DNA of 64,000 nucleotides, from positions 36,936 to 100,935 of the forward strand of contig JAFDYS010000021.1 of NCBI GenBank assembly GCA_018267315.1. Reading direction: 5' to 3'. The stretch comes from Bacteroidota bacterium. GTDB lineage: Bacteria > Bacteroidota > Bacteroidia > Chitinophagales > UBA10324. Each line of letters starts with the position of its first letter. Within the stretch, counting starts at the first letter, position 1. Made by a program: the position numbers and the translations under genes. The notes under the pieces were generated by a model that was given only the letters and a program-made list of their open reading frames with translations, searched no databases and was not told the origin of the DNA. Of this stretch, positions 9,759-18,559 are shown piece after piece.

Positions 9759-11045
9759 TCATGGTGACAGAACTGCCTGTTTCAAACTCTCCACTTTCAG
9801 CATGCATTCTTCATATTCTTTGAATGGATCGCTCGCGTATGTGATTGCGCTGCCGGCCTGAAAGGAGAGATAACGGTCATCGGCATTGTAGAGAATGCTC
9901 CGGATCACCACGTTGAAATCCAAATCACCTTCCGGTGAAATGAAACCAACGGAGCCGGAGAACAGCCCGCGTTTTACCGGTTCATATTCATCAATGAGTT
10001 GCATGGCCATCACTTTGGGTGCGCCGGTCATGGAACCCATTGGGAAAGCATTTCTAATGGCTTCGGTGAAATGAACATCATCGCGCAGCGTGGCTGACAC
10101 GGTGGATACCATTTGATGCACTCGCGGGAAGGTGTGAATGCCAAAAAGCTCATCTGCTTTAATTGTTCCGGGCACGGCACTTTTTGCCAGATCGTTCCGC
10201 ACCAGATCAACAATCATCACATTTTCGGCCCGCTCTTTCGGATCGTTCATCAGTTTCATCCGCAACCGGTCATCTTCAACCGGATCATGGCTTCTGCCTA
10301 TGGTACCTTTCATGGGCTGTGAGAAAATCCGTCTTCCTGTTTTTTGCATGAATCGCTCAGGGCTTGCGCAGAGAAGATAGCGATTCCTGTGCTTCACAAA
10401 ACAGGCAAACGGAGCAGGTGACATTTCATTCAGCAAGCAAAAGAGCGTGTGCGGATCAGCAGAAAAATTTTCCGCAAAGAATTCCTGGCAATAGTTCACC
10501 TCGTAAAGATCACCGGCTGCAATATGGTCTTTCAGTTCCTGTACGGCTTTTAAATAAGTTGCCTGACCGGTTCGTGATTGTATGAATGCGGGACTCTGAC
10601 GGCCAACTGCAAAGCCGGTGTTCATGATCGAGTCATAGATACGATAGGGATCGTCATTCGATTCAATGATCAATGTGTCATTCCGGATGGCGAGAAAAAT
10701 TTCCGGAATAAAAAAGAAGGAAGATGTGAAACCAATTCCATCGGGACGGAGATCTTTCCTCTTGAATACCGTGGGCTCGATTTCGTTTTTCAGATCATAG
10801 GATAAGAAGCCGAAGATCCATTCTTTCGATCTTTCACTGAATGACCGGAGCGTCCTGAATGTTTCCGTTCCGGTATCAGCCATTGCGGAAATGCCTGCCC
10901 CGGCAATGAAATCGTAGCCACTGTTTACAGAGAAATAGGCATTGCGATCGAAGCAGATACTGGCAGAAAAATTCCCTGCCCAGTAAATCAACTTCCGTTT
11001 AAGAAGTTGCTTGTCCCCGGCAGGGAATGAAGCGGTTTGGCGCAT
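9759..11045 (-). CDS. pabB: aminodeoxychorismate synthase component I
   Basis: 428-residue chorismate-binding enzyme; converts chorismate plus ammonia to 4-amino-4-deoxychorismate for folate synthesis. The C-terminal half carries the family motifs: ASPERF, PMKGTIGR, IVDLVRNDL, GSMTGAPKVMAM and GSVGFISPEGDLDF. The Lys in PMKGT (residue 246, codon 10308-10310) is the residue that separates PabB from anthranilate synthase (PIAGT), which favours pabB over trpE. The N-terminal tryptophan-binding domain of TrpE is reduced. No glutaminase (pabA) or lyase (pabC) gene is nearby. Its start lies 11 bases after the stop of the histone-H1-like gene, so the two probably share a transcript. Confidence 0.9.
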   Translation of the reverse strand: MRQTASFPAGDKQLLKRKLIYWAGNFSASICFDRNAYFSVNSGYDFIAGAGISAMADTGTETFRTLRSFSERSKEWIFGFLSYDLKNEIEPTVFKRKDLRPDGIGFTSSFFFIPEIFLAIRNDTLIIESNDDPYRIYDSIMNTGFAVGRQSPAFIQSRTGQATYLKAVQELKDHIAAGDLYEVNYCQEFFAENFSADPHTLFCLLNEMSPAPFACFVKHRNRYLLCASPERFMQKTGRRIFSQPMKGTIGRSHDPVEDDRLRMKLMNDPKERAENVMIVDLVRNDLAKSAVPGTIKADELFGIHTFPRVHQMVSTVSATLRDDVHFTEAIRNAFPMGSMTGAPKVMAMQLIDEYEPVKRGLFSGSVGFISPEGDLDFNVVIRSILYNADDRYLSFQAGSAITYASDPFKEYEECMLKVESLKQAVLSP

Positions 11046-11056
11046 GAGTTGCGCGG

Positions 11057-11614
11057 TTAAAAATCATCATCATCATCCGACATGTCGTTCATGTCCGATA
11101 CATCTTCTTCCACTTTGAAATCTTCATCCACTTTCATGTCGTCCATGTCATCCATATTTCCGCTGGGCTTGCGCGGAATCTTGAGTTCCTCTTCATCGCG
11201 CATGAATTCGCGGAGATCCTCGTCAATGGGTTCTGGTTTCTTCTCTTCCGCAGGCGGAGGTGTTACAACCGTCTTAGGTGCCGGCGCCGGTTTGGGTTTC
11301 GGAGGCGCGGCAATGGCTGTGGGCTTATTCACGAGCGGACGTGCAACGGGTTTCTTTTCAACAGATTTTTGTGCGGCCGGCTTTGCTGCTTTTCGGGCGG
11401 GCGCTTTTGCCGCTTTCTTTGCGGCCTTTTTTGCTGGTTTCTTCAGGGCTTTTTTGACTGGTTTCTTAGCTGCTTTCTTCGCTGCTTTTTTTGCGGACTT
11501 CTTTGCAGACTTTTTCGCGGCCTTTTTTGCCGGCTTGCCGGCTACTTTTTTCTTCGCCGGTTTCTTCGCAGATTTTTTTGAGGAAGATTTAGATGTTTTC
11601 TTTTTTGCTTTCAT
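11057..11614 (-). CDS. histone-H1-like Lys/Ala-rich protein with acidic tail
   Basis: 185 residues of strongly biased composition. Residues 1-95 are KAAKK/KKPAKK-type repeats nearly free of other residues, the pattern of bacterial H1-like nucleoid proteins such as Hc1/Hc2 and AlgR3-like tails. Residues 96-125 are Pro/Ala-rich (APPKPKPAPAPK), and the last 55 are acidic, ending MNDMSDDDDDF. A basic half followed by an acidic half suggests DNA or RNA compaction with a self-inhibitory or protein-binding tail; this is inference. A -7 box TAAATTTG with an ATTG upstream lies 50-80 bases before the start. Low sequence complexity makes homology calls unreliable. Confidence 0.75.
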   Translation of the reverse strand: MKAKKKTSKSSSKKSAKKPAKKKVAGKPAKKAAKKSAKKSAKKAAKKAAKKPVKKALKKPAKKAAKKAAKAPARKAAKPAAQKSVEKKPVARPLVNKPTAIAAPPKPKPAPAPKTVVTPPPAEEKKPEPIDEDLREFMRDEEELKIPRKPSGNMDDMDDMKVDEDFKVEEDVSDMNDMSDDDDDF

Positions 11615-11665
11615 GCGATGCGAATGTTTTGCGATGGTAAATTTTGAACGAAGTTACGAGATTCA

Positions 11666-11694
11666 CAAATTTAGCGACCGAAAAATAATTCAAT
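11666..11694 (-). promoter_or_regulatory. candidate Bacteroidota promoter of the H1-like gene
   Basis: On the minus strand ATTG (11694-11691), a 17-base spacer and TAAATTTG (11673-11666), matching the -33 TTTG / -7 TAnnTTTG pattern with one mismatch. It would give a leader of roughly 45 bases. Confidence 0.45.
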
Positions 11695-11756
11695 TAATAG
11701 GGAGGGTTCCTGAGAGAAATGGCGGCCTGACAGCGCCACTTAAAATGGTGCATCCT

Positions 11757-13016
11757 TTATAGCACCACCAGTTGATCACGGCCGGCGCCAATGGAAATCA
11801 TGGACACGGCCGTTTTAGTTTTTTCAGCGACGAACCTGACAAAGTCTGACAAAGAACCGGGCAAATCATCTGCGGATTTCATGCTGTGATTTGTCTTCCA
11901 TCCGGCCAATGGTTCATACTGCGGAATGATGGATGCGGTGTTGATGTCAAACGGTATCTGATGTGAATCTTCATGACCGGTTCGGTAACTGCTGCAAACT
12001 TTTACTTCTTCAAACACATTAAGTACATCGGCTTTCGTAATCACAATTTTTGTAACGCCGTTGAGCATGATGGTGTAATTCACCGCCACCAGGTCGAGCC
12101 ATCCGCATCGCCGCGGACGTCCGGTAGTGGCGCCAAATTCATGTCCTTCCTTGCGCATGAGTTCGCCGGTTTCGTCGGTTAATTCAGTAGGGAAGGGTCC
12201 TCCGCCCACGCGGGTGCAGTACGCTTTAATAATTCCGATCACTTCACGAATAGAAGTGGGGGGGATACCCAGTCCCGTGCAGGCAGCTGCTGTGATGGTA
12301 TTGCTGGACGTAACGAACGGATAGGTTCCGAAATCAATATCGAGCATGGAACCCTGTGCGCCCTCTGCCAGTACCTTTTTACCCTGGTGCAGTTGGGTAT
12401 TAATAAAGTATTCGCCCCGCACGCAGTTAAATGAACGTATTACCTCTATGCCTTGCCAAAATTCTTCTTCCATTTTTTGAAGATCAAAATCCTGCGGAGC
12501 GGAACCGAGCAATTCAAGATGCTTTTGCTTGAGTTGATCGTAACGATTCCTGAAGTTGTCAGAAAAAAGATCGCCTACCCGAATGCCGTTTCGCCCGGTC
12601 TTGTCCATATAAGCGGGTCCGATGCCTTTAAGCGTGGAGCCGATTTTACCGGCGCCTTTTGATTTCTCGCTGGCGGAATCAAGCATGCGGTGCGTAGGTA
12701 GAATCAGATGTGCTTTTTGTGAAATGAGCAGTTTCTTATTGAGATCAATGCCGGTTTGGGTGAGTTCGTCCACTTCTTTTTTGAATTCACACGGGTCAAT
12801 GACCACACCATTACCGATAAGATTGAGGGGACGGTCATGAAACACGCCGGAAGGGATGGTGTGAAGCACGATGCGCCGACCGTCAATATTCAGCGTGTGC
12901 CCGGCGTTGGGGCCGCCCTGGAATCGGGCCACTACGTCATAGTCCGGTGCGAGGTAGTCAACGATTTTTCCTTTGCCTTCATCGCCCCATTGCAATCCCA
13001 AAAGCACATCAACCAT
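11757..13016 (-). CDS. purA: adenylosuccinate synthetase
   Basis: 419 residues, full length. GTP-dependent condensation of IMP and aspartate, the first committed step to AMP. Phosphate loop GDEGKGK at 11-17 with catalytic Asp12, and GGPNAGH with catalytic His40. Other signatures are GIGPAYMDK, EGAQGSMLDIDFGTYPFV (IMP site) and TTGRPRRCGWLD. ATG at 13016. It lies about 80 bases downstream of the STAS gene; that gap holds a tandem ACATGCAT repeat. No other purine genes are in the window, as is usual for purA. Confidence 0.98.
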   Translation of the reverse strand: MVDVLLGLQWGDEGKGKIVDYLAPDYDVVARFQGGPNAGHTLNIDGRRIVLHTIPSGVFHDRPLNLIGNGVVIDPCEFKKEVDELTQTGIDLNKKLLISQKAHLILPTHRMLDSASEKSKGAGKIGSTLKGIGPAYMDKTGRNGIRVGDLFSDNFRNRYDQLKQKHLELLGSAPQDFDLQKMEEEFWQGIEVIRSFNCVRGEYFINTQLHQGKKVLAEGAQGSMLDIDFGTYPFVTSSNTITAAACTGLGIPPTSIREVIGIIKAYCTRVGGGPFPTELTDETGELMRKEGHEFGATTGRPRRCGWLDLVAVNYTIMLNGVTKIVITKADVLNVFEEVKVCSSYRTGHEDSHQIPFDINTASIIPQYEPLAGWKTNHSMKSADDLPGSLSDFVRFVAEKTKTAVSMISIGAGRDQLVVL

Positions 13017-13079
13017 GAATCTGAACTTTTATTAGAATGAAATGAATACAGGAAATTGAAAGGTGAGAAAACGAATCAT

Positions 13080-13097
13080 ACATGCATACATGCATGT
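13080..13097. repeat. tandem ACATGCAT pair upstream of purA
   Basis: Two adjacent copies of ACATGCAT (13080-13087 and 13088-13095), the second extended to the perfect palindrome ACATGCATGT (13088-13097). It sits at the STAS stop and about 65 bases before the purA start. It could be an operator or chance; no known regulator is matched. Confidence 0.35.
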
Positions 13098-13441
13098 TAC
13101 ACGGATCTGAGCATTTCAAGCGCATCGCCTGTTTTTGCTGCAGTGCTGAAGAAGGTTTCGAGTTTGGTTACCACCAGCAATTTCTTCAATTGATCCGGCA
13201 AGTTGCACAGCACCATATGTCCACCCTTAGACGAAACTATTCCTTTGGATGAAACCAGGAAATTGAGGCAGGCGCTGTTGACGAATTCAATTCCCTTCAG
13301 GTCAAATATGTATTTGCGCTGGTTATGTTCGAGCCCCTGAAGAATCTGATTTTTTATGCCGGAGGTTTCCTGCTCGGAGAGCAGTTTCCCTTCAATCATC
13401 AAAACCGTTACATCATCAACCTGCTGGGTTTTAAATTGCAT
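13097..13441 (-). CDS. STAS-domain protein (anti-sigma factor antagonist-like)
   Basis: 114 residues, a single STAS domain. The pattern VTVLMIEGKL, then LKGIEFVNSACLNFLVSS, then GGHMVLCNLPDQLKKLL matches SpoIIAA-type antagonists; the Ser of VNSACLNF is at the phosphorylation position (usually DSSG). Such proteins bind HPK-like anti-sigma kinases in partner-switching modules, but no RsbW-like kinase or PP2C phosphatase is nearby. It starts 18 bases after fur. Which sigma factor or other target it serves is unknown. Confidence 0.8.
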   Translation of the reverse strand: MQFKTQQVDDVTVLMIEGKLLSEQETSGIKNQILQGLEHNQRKYIFDLKGIEFVNSACLNFLVSSKGIVSSKGGHMVLCNLPDQLKKLLVVTKLETFFSTAAKTGDALEMLRSV

Positions 13442-13459
13442 GTGTTACTTTTTATTCAG

Positions 13460-13945
13460 CTAGCGTGAACCTTTCAATTGCTCCTTCACCTCACATCCGT
13501 TGCATTTTCCGTACAAAATTAAGGAATGGTGTGCAATGTTGAAGTGCAGCAACTCACCCATGCGTGTGGAAATCTGGTGAATTCTCGGATCGCAAAACTC
13601 GAGCACCTTGTTGCAGTCAATACAAATCAGGTGATCGTGCTGGCGGTATCCGAATGATTTTTCAAAGCGTGCGAGGTTATTACCAAATTGATGTTTGGTT
13701 ACCAGTTCACACTCCACGAGAAGTTCCAAGGTATTGTAAACCGTGGCACGGCTGATCTGGTGTTTCTTGCTTTTGAGTGCGGCATACAATCCCTCAGCAT
13801 CGAAATGGTCATCGCGTGAGTAGATTTCATCTAAGATGATGAACCGCTCTTTTGTTTTGCGTTGCTGGTGAATTTCGAGGTGTTCTTCAAACAATTTCTT
13901 AACCTGTTCCTTCAGATTTACTTGCTTCATTACGGATGCATTCAA
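13460..13945 (-). CDS. Fur-family transcriptional regulator
   Basis: 161 residues. N-terminal winged helix (KERFIILDEIYSRDDHFDAE, SRATVYNTLELL with recognition helix) and a C-terminal dimer domain. The metal sites are visible: HDHLICIDC with a CxxC pair and a second CxxC in GKCNGCEV for the structural zinc, plus the regulatory His/Glu cluster around FGYRQHDHL. This fits Fur or PerR (iron, peroxide or zinc sensing); the subfamily is not decidable by eye. First gene of the fur-STAS-purA run. A TAATTTTG -7 box lies just upstream. Confidence 0.88.
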   Translation of the reverse strand: MNASVMKQVNLKEQVKKLFEEHLEIHQQRKTKERFIILDEIYSRDDHFDAEGLYAALKSKKHQISRATVYNTLELLVECELVTKHQFGNNLARFEKSFGYRQHDHLICIDCNKVLEFCDPRIHQISTRMGELLHFNIAHHSLILYGKCNGCEVKEQLKGSR

Positions 13946-13952
13946 CTCACAG

Positions 13953-13960
13953 CAAAATTA
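13953..13960 (-). promoter_or_regulatory. candidate -7 box of fur
   Basis: TAATTTTG on the minus strand, a full match to TAnnTTTG, 8 bases before the fur start codon. No clear -33 TTTG is seen at 17-22 bases, and the leader would be very short, so this is tentative. Confidence 0.3.
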
Positions 13961-14024
13961 CGGAAGAAAGACCCGAGTTACCTTAAGAGTGACAGGCATC
14001 ATCTATTAGGATTTGATTCGTTGA

Positions 14025-15212
14025 TTGCTCAGGATGCATGATCCGGAAGACCGCACCGGTCTTGCTCCGGGCAGTTATACGGTAACGGTAACGGATGCCG
14101 GCGGCTGCACGGATGCAGCGGCCTTCACCATCACCGAACCGGATGCGCTGAACGTAACGGGCAATGTATTGGATGTCACGATCACCAACGGCAGCGATGG
14201 TTCTATTGATGTATCGGTAAGCGGCGGAACGGGTTCATACACTTATGACTGGGCTGATCTTCCGGGAAGCAACGATCCGGAAGACCGTACCAATCTGCCT
14301 GCCGGTGACTATACTGTAACAGTAACGGATGCCAATGGATGCACCCACGACAAAACCTTTACAGTTAATGAGCCGCAGTGTGTGTGCACTACTCCTGCTC
14401 ATGTTACCATCACCAACCTTGGCGGCGACATGATTCAGGTTTGCTGGGATGCTCAGGATTGCGCCACCGGTTATATAGTTCAATACCAGTGGAAAGGTCA
14501 TTCTGATTGGAATACCGTGGAGGTTTCAGCACCCGATCATTGTGCAACCATTGATTTGAAGAATCACCTTGTAGTTTATGTGAAAGTGGCTACCATTTGC
14601 AGCGATGGTTCTACCACCAATTATTCCACGGTGATTAAATACAAATATATTGAGCCATGCCTTGGCGGAAGCAACCTTTCGTCATCTGACGTAACGAGCA
14701 ACAGCGCTTAAGTGAGCTGGACGCCGGGTACAGTTAATGCAAGCCAGCGTGTTGTTTATTACGTGACCGGAACAACCACTCAATATTTTGTGGGTGTTTC
14801 TGCCACAGCTACTTCAGCTAATCTCACTTCGCTGCTATCTTCCACTTCTTACAGCTGGAAAGTGAAAGGAGCTTGTTGGTCAAACCTTGCTTCATTCACC
14901 ACGGGTGCTCAGAAGATGGGAGGTGAGTCACTCACGGAAGGTCAATTGGGCAATATCAGTGTATATCCCAATCCGGCTCATTCCAATCTATTCGTGAATA
15001 TTGTGATGAACGATGCACAGGATCATGATGTAACCATTCAACTCGTTAATATGATGGGACAGATTATGATGTCAACCAATGATGTAGTGACGAGTGGCAG
15101 TAATGTGAAGTCAATACAACTGGGCAGCAATATTCCTGACGGCATTTACCAACTGAGAGTTGTTTCAGGAAGCCAGACTTTGGAGAAGAAAGTAGTGATC
15201 AGCAATGATTGA
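14025..15212 (+). pseudogene. 3' remnant of a SprB-repeat/FN3 T9SS adhesin, with in-frame stop
   Basis: One open frame broken by a TAA at 14709-14711 and bounded upstream by TGA at 14022. It begins in the middle of a SprB repeat (DPEDRTGLAPGSYTVTVTDA), has a second copy 78 residues later (DPEDRTNLPAGDYTVTVTDA), then two FN3-like domains and an intact type A sorting domain (ISVYPNPAHSN, IPDGIYQLRVVSGSQ). There is no signal peptide and no plausible start with a leader. The stop falls where the motif expects Lys-Val-Ser-Trp (NSA-stop-VSW), so one AAA-to-TAA change would explain it. This looks like the decayed end of a much larger surface adhesin; a silent donor for recombination is possible but unsupported. 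Confidence 0.75.
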
Positions 15213-15242
15213 TCAAAGCTGAACTTCAATAACACCATGATG

Positions 15243-15278
15243 GAGGGATCCGATTTTCCGGATCCCTCTTTCTATTTT
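15243..15278 (+). terminator. rho-independent terminator
   Basis: Stem GAGGGATCCG (15243-15252) / CGGATCCCTC (15259-15268), 6-base loop, followed by TTTCTATTTT. It ends the adhesin remnant and lies against the 3' end of the opposing methyltransferase gene. Confidence 0.8.
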
Positions 15279-15808
15279 ATTAATCGGGGGTAGCGATCTG
15301 CGAGCATCCGCTGCCTGAATGTTTCATATAATGTGACAGCACAAGCCACGGACACGTTGAGACTGCGGATCATTCCCACTTGCGGAATCAGGAAATTCCC
15401 GTTACACAGGTTCGACATTTCAGGTGATACTCCGGAATGTTCATTTCCGAATACCAGTGCGATGGATTCGGTAAGATTCAGGTCGTACAATGAAACAGAT
15501 TCCTCAGTAAGTCGTGTCGAATATATTTTTGAATACCTGTGTCGCACTGCCTCAACACAATCCCTTAGATCAAAAAAATGATGGATGGTAATCCATTTGC
15601 TTGCGCTGGCAGATGATTTCTTTCCCAGGTTGGAATTGGTTTTAGTAGGTGATGAGAGGATATAAACCTCACCAATGCCCACTGCATCACAACTGCGCAG
15701 GCACGCAGAAATGTTATGTGGATCATCCAGGTTTTCGAAAATGACGGTTAGGTCGTTTTGCCTGTTCGCTTTCACATCATTGATCCGTCTTTCCCGCTCA
15801 GGCGTCAT
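15272..15808 (-). CDS. trmH: TrmH-family (SpoU) RNA 2'-O-methyltransferase
   Basis: 178 residues, SPOUT fold with a deep trefoil knot. Three family motifs are present: motif 1 NISACLRSCDAVG, motif 2 ALVFGNEHSGVS, motif 3 IPQVGMIRSLNVSVACAVTLYE. The short length without an N-terminal substrate-binding domain, and the start MTPERERRINDVKANRQNDL, match TrmH, which methylates G18 of tRNA, rather than RlmB. Single gene facing the gyrA promoter region. Confidence 0.85.
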   Translation of the reverse strand: MTPERERRINDVKANRQNDLTVIFENLDDPHNISACLRSCDAVGIGEVYILSSPTKTNSNLGKKSSASASKWITIHHFFDLRDCVEAVRHRYSKIYSTRLTEESVSLYDLNLTESIALVFGNEHSGVSPEMSNLCNGNFLIPQVGMIRSLNVSVACAVTLYETFRQRMLADRYPRLIK

Positions 15809-15925
15809 AGTTTTGGGGTATGTCGTGCAAAATAGTAAGATCCGTTTCAGGGTAGGGAGGGCTTACTTAACGGGATGTCGGCCGAGTAACTTATCAACAT
15901 GAGAAACCGGAAACGGGTGGCAAAC

Positions 15926-15958
15926 TTTAAGAAAACAGCCCTCTTTATCGTATCTTTG
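15926..15958 (+). promoter_or_regulatory. candidate Bacteroidota promoter of gyrA
   Basis: TTTA (15926-15929), 21-base spacer, TATCTTTG (15951-15958), close to TTTG / TAnnTTTG. It would give a leader of about 55 bases before the GTG start of gyrA. Confidence 0.5.
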
Positions 15959-16018
15959 TCTCTCTCAAATCGGAATCTCAAACCTCATTCTTTTCTCCTA
16001 AAAATCAACTGATCAAAA

Positions 16019-18541
16019 GTGGCAAGCGGTCAAAGAATAGTCCCCGTAAATATTGAAGAAGAAATGAAAACCGCCTACATCGATTATTCGATGTCGGTAA
16101 TTGTTTCTCGAGCCATACCTGATGCCCGCGATGGGTTAAAACCCGTTCAACGGCGCATCCTGCATGGAATGAATGAATTGGGCGTTCAGTATAACCGTCC
16201 CTACAAGAAATCAGCGAGAATCGTAGGGGAGGTGCTCGGTAAATATCACCCCCACGGCGATAGTGCGGTATATGAAGCCATGGTGCGCATGGCTCAAACC
16301 TGGAGTCTCCGGTATCCTTTGGTTGACGGACAGGGAAACTTCGGATCCATGGATGATGATCCGCCTGCGGCTATGAGGTACACTGAAGCCCGCCTCGCCC
16401 GGATTACCGAAGAAATGATGGGTGACATTGATAAGGATACGGTTGATTTCCAACTCAATTTTGATGACACGTTGAAGGAGCCGACGGTTCTTCCTGCCAA
16501 ACTCCCCAACTTGCTCGTGAACGGCGCCTCCGGCATTGCCGTAGGTATGGCGACTAACATCCTGCCACATAACCTTTCAGAAGTGATAGAGGGTATCTGC
16601 GCTTATATTGATAACCGCAGCATCACTGTGGAAGATTTGGTGAAGATCATCAAGGCGCCCGATTTCCCAACCGGTGGCATCATTTACGGATACGATTCGG
16701 TGCACCAGGGAATGATCACCGGCAAAGGAAAAGTTGTATTGCGTGCCCGACACAACATTGAACAACTGAAGAATGGCAAGGAACGGATCATCTTCACTGA
16801 AATGCCATATCAGGTTAATAAAGCAGCCATCCATGCCAAGATCATGGAATTTGTGGGAGAGAAGGTGATTGACGGAATCGCTGAATGCCGCGATGAGAGC
16901 GACCGCGAAGGTGTGCGGCTGGTGGTTGAACTGAAGCGCGATGCCATCCCCAATGTGGTTCTCAATCAACTTTTCAATTACACTCAGCTTCAGAATTCAT
17001 ACGGCATCAACAACATCGCACTGGTGAACGGAAGACCCAAGCAGATGAATCTGCTTCACATGGTTTCGGTGTTTGTTGATTTCCGTCATGAGGTGCTGGT
17101 GAGACGCACCAAGTTTGAACTCGCCGAGGCGGAAAAACGCGCTCACATCCTTGAAGGATTACTTATTGCGCTTGACCATCTGGATGAAGTGATTGCCCTC
17201 ATCCGCGCGGCAAAAACTCCCGAAGAAGCGCAGATCGGGTTGATGGATAAGTTCCAATTGAGTGAGATTCAGGCAAAGGCCATCCTCGAGATGCGACTGC
17301 AACGGCTCACCGGGCTGGAGCGCGATAAGATTCGCGCGGAGTACAAAGAAGTGAAAGAGAAAATCGAATATTATCACGATGTACTGAGCAATGAAAAACT
17401 GCGGTTTGAAATTCTGAAAGATGAAATGCTTGAGCTGAAACAAAAATTCGGTGATGAGCGCCGCACGGAAATCATTCACACTGCCGAAGACCTGAATATC
17501 GAGGACCTGATTGCCGATGAGGAAATGGTGATCACCATCAGTCGAATGGGCTACATCAAGCGCACGGAACTTTCCAGTTACCGCCGTCAAAACCGCGGCG
17601 GCAAGGGATCGGTTGCGAGTGGAGCGCGTGAAGAAGACTTTATCGAACACCTCTTTATTGCTTCCAATCACAATTACCTTCTTTTCTTCACCGAGAAAGG
17701 ACGATGCTACTGGCTCAAGGTGTATGAGATTCCTGAAGGTGGAAAAACGGTAAAGGGGCGAGCCGTACAAAACCTGATCAATCTGCCATCGGACGATAAG
17801 ATCAGGGCTGTGATTAATGTGAAGAAGCTGAACGATGAAAACTTCATCAAGAATAATTATCTCATCTTCTGTACGCGTAAAGGCATCATCAAAAAAACCA
17901 CACTGGAAGAATTCAGCCGGCCGCGCAGTAACGGAATTATTGCCCTCACTGTGAAAGACGGCGATCACCTTCTCGAAGTGAAGATGACTAATGGAAAAAA
18001 TGAAGTGCTGATTGCGGTGAAGTCCGGTAAGGCCATCCGCTTCAATGAAGAGAAGGTGAGAGCGATGGGCAGATCAGCCGCCGGTGTGCATGGAATTGAT
18101 GTGGATGAAAAGAAAGACGAGGTGATTGGCATGGTTTGCGTTGACAAAAAGGATAAAGAGCAAACGATCCTGGTTGTATCAGAAAAAGGATATGGTAAGC
18201 GGACTGATGTGGATGAATACCGCATCACCAATCGCGGAGGAAAAGGAGTGAAAACGCTGAACGTAACGCCCAAGACGGGCACGTTGGTAGCAATCAAGAA
18301 TGTGACGAATGACGATGACCTCATGATCATCAATAAATCAGGTGTGGCGATCAGGATGGCTGTTGCAGATATTAAAGTGATTGGCCGGGCCACGCAGGGT
18401 GTTCGCTTAATCAAGCTCAATGGTGATGATGAGATTGCCGGGGTAGCCAAGATCGAAATGGAGAAGGAAGAGCCGGAAAATTCAAAAGACGGAAAAGGCA
18501 AGGATGACAACCAGCAAGGAGAGATTTTCAGTAAAAACTAA
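16019..18541 (+). CDS. gyrA: DNA gyrase subunit A
   Basis: 840 residues; breakage-reunion subunit that introduces negative supercoils with GyrB. GTG start gives [20 protein letters not shown], matching the family N-terminus. Catalytic Tyr121 lies in [10 protein letters not shown]. The quinolone region reads [12 protein letters not shown] with Ser82 and Glu86, the sensitive-type Ser. The C-terminal six-bladed wrap domain is complete and has a GyrA box reading QNRGGKG (near 17590-17610; canonical QRRGGKG), which identifies gyrase rather than topoisomerase IV ParC. The tail is acidic/Lys-rich ([16 protein letters not shown]). A TPR gene follows after 18 bases. Confidence 0.97.
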   Translation: MASGQRIVPVNIEEEMKTAYIDYSMSVIVSRAIPDARDGLKPVQRRILHGMNELGVQYNRPYKKSARIVGEVLGKYHPHGDSAVYEAMVRMAQTWSLRYPLVDGQGNFGSMDDDPPAAMRYTEARLARITEEMMGDIDKDTVDFQLNFDDTLKEPTVLPAKLPNLLVNGASGIAVGMATNILPHNLSEVIEGICAYIDNRSITVEDLVKIIKAPDFPTGGIIYGYDSVHQGMITGKGKVVLRARHNIEQLKNGKERIIFTEMPYQVNKAAIHAKIMEFVGEKVIDGIAECRDESDREGVRLVVELKRDAIPNVVLNQLFNYTQLQNSYGINNIALVNGRPKQMNLLHMVSVFVDFRHEVLVRRTKFELAEAEKRAHILEGLLIALDHLDEVIALIRAAKTPEEAQIGLMDKFQLSEIQAKAILEMRLQRLTGLERDKIRAEYKEVKEKIEYYHDVLSNEKLRFEILKDEMLELKQKFGDERRTEIIHTAEDLNIEDLIADEEMVITISRMGYIKRTELSSYRRQNRGGKGSVASGAREEDFIEHLFIASNHNYLLFFTEKGRCYWLKVYEIPEGGKTVKGRAVQNLINLPSDDKIRAVINVKKLNDENFIKNNYLIFCTRKGIIKKTTLEEFSRPRSNGIIALTVKDGDHLLEVKMTNGKNEVLIAVKSGKAIRFNEEKVRAMGRSAAGVHGIDVDEKKDEVIGMVCVDKKDKEQTILVVSEKGYGKRTDVDEYRITNRGGKGVKTLNVTPKTGTLVAIKNVTNDDDLMIINKSGVAIRMAVADIKVIGRATQGVRLIKLNGDDEIAGVAKIEMEKEEPENSKDGKGKDDNQQGEIFSKN

Positions 18542-18559
18542 TCAATAAAACCACCCACA

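Noticed and set aside
9759-11045. Possible anthranilate synthase TrpE
   Set aside because: PMKGT with Lys at the diagnostic position and no trpG/trpD neighbour favour PabB.
11082-11762. 226-codon plus-strand frame rich in Phe, Ala and Gly
   Set aside because: It is the exact antisense of the Lys/Ala repeat gene; AAG/AAA and GCN codons read backwards as CTT/TTT and NGC, giving long open frames without biological meaning.
17159-17968. 269-codon minus-strand frame opposite gyrA
   Set aside because: Fully inside a well-conserved gyrA region, no family signature, codon pattern follows from the sense strand.
16019-18541. Possible topoisomerase IV ParC instead of GyrA
   Set aside because: A GyrA box is present and the C-terminal domain is full length with six blades, both gyrase features.
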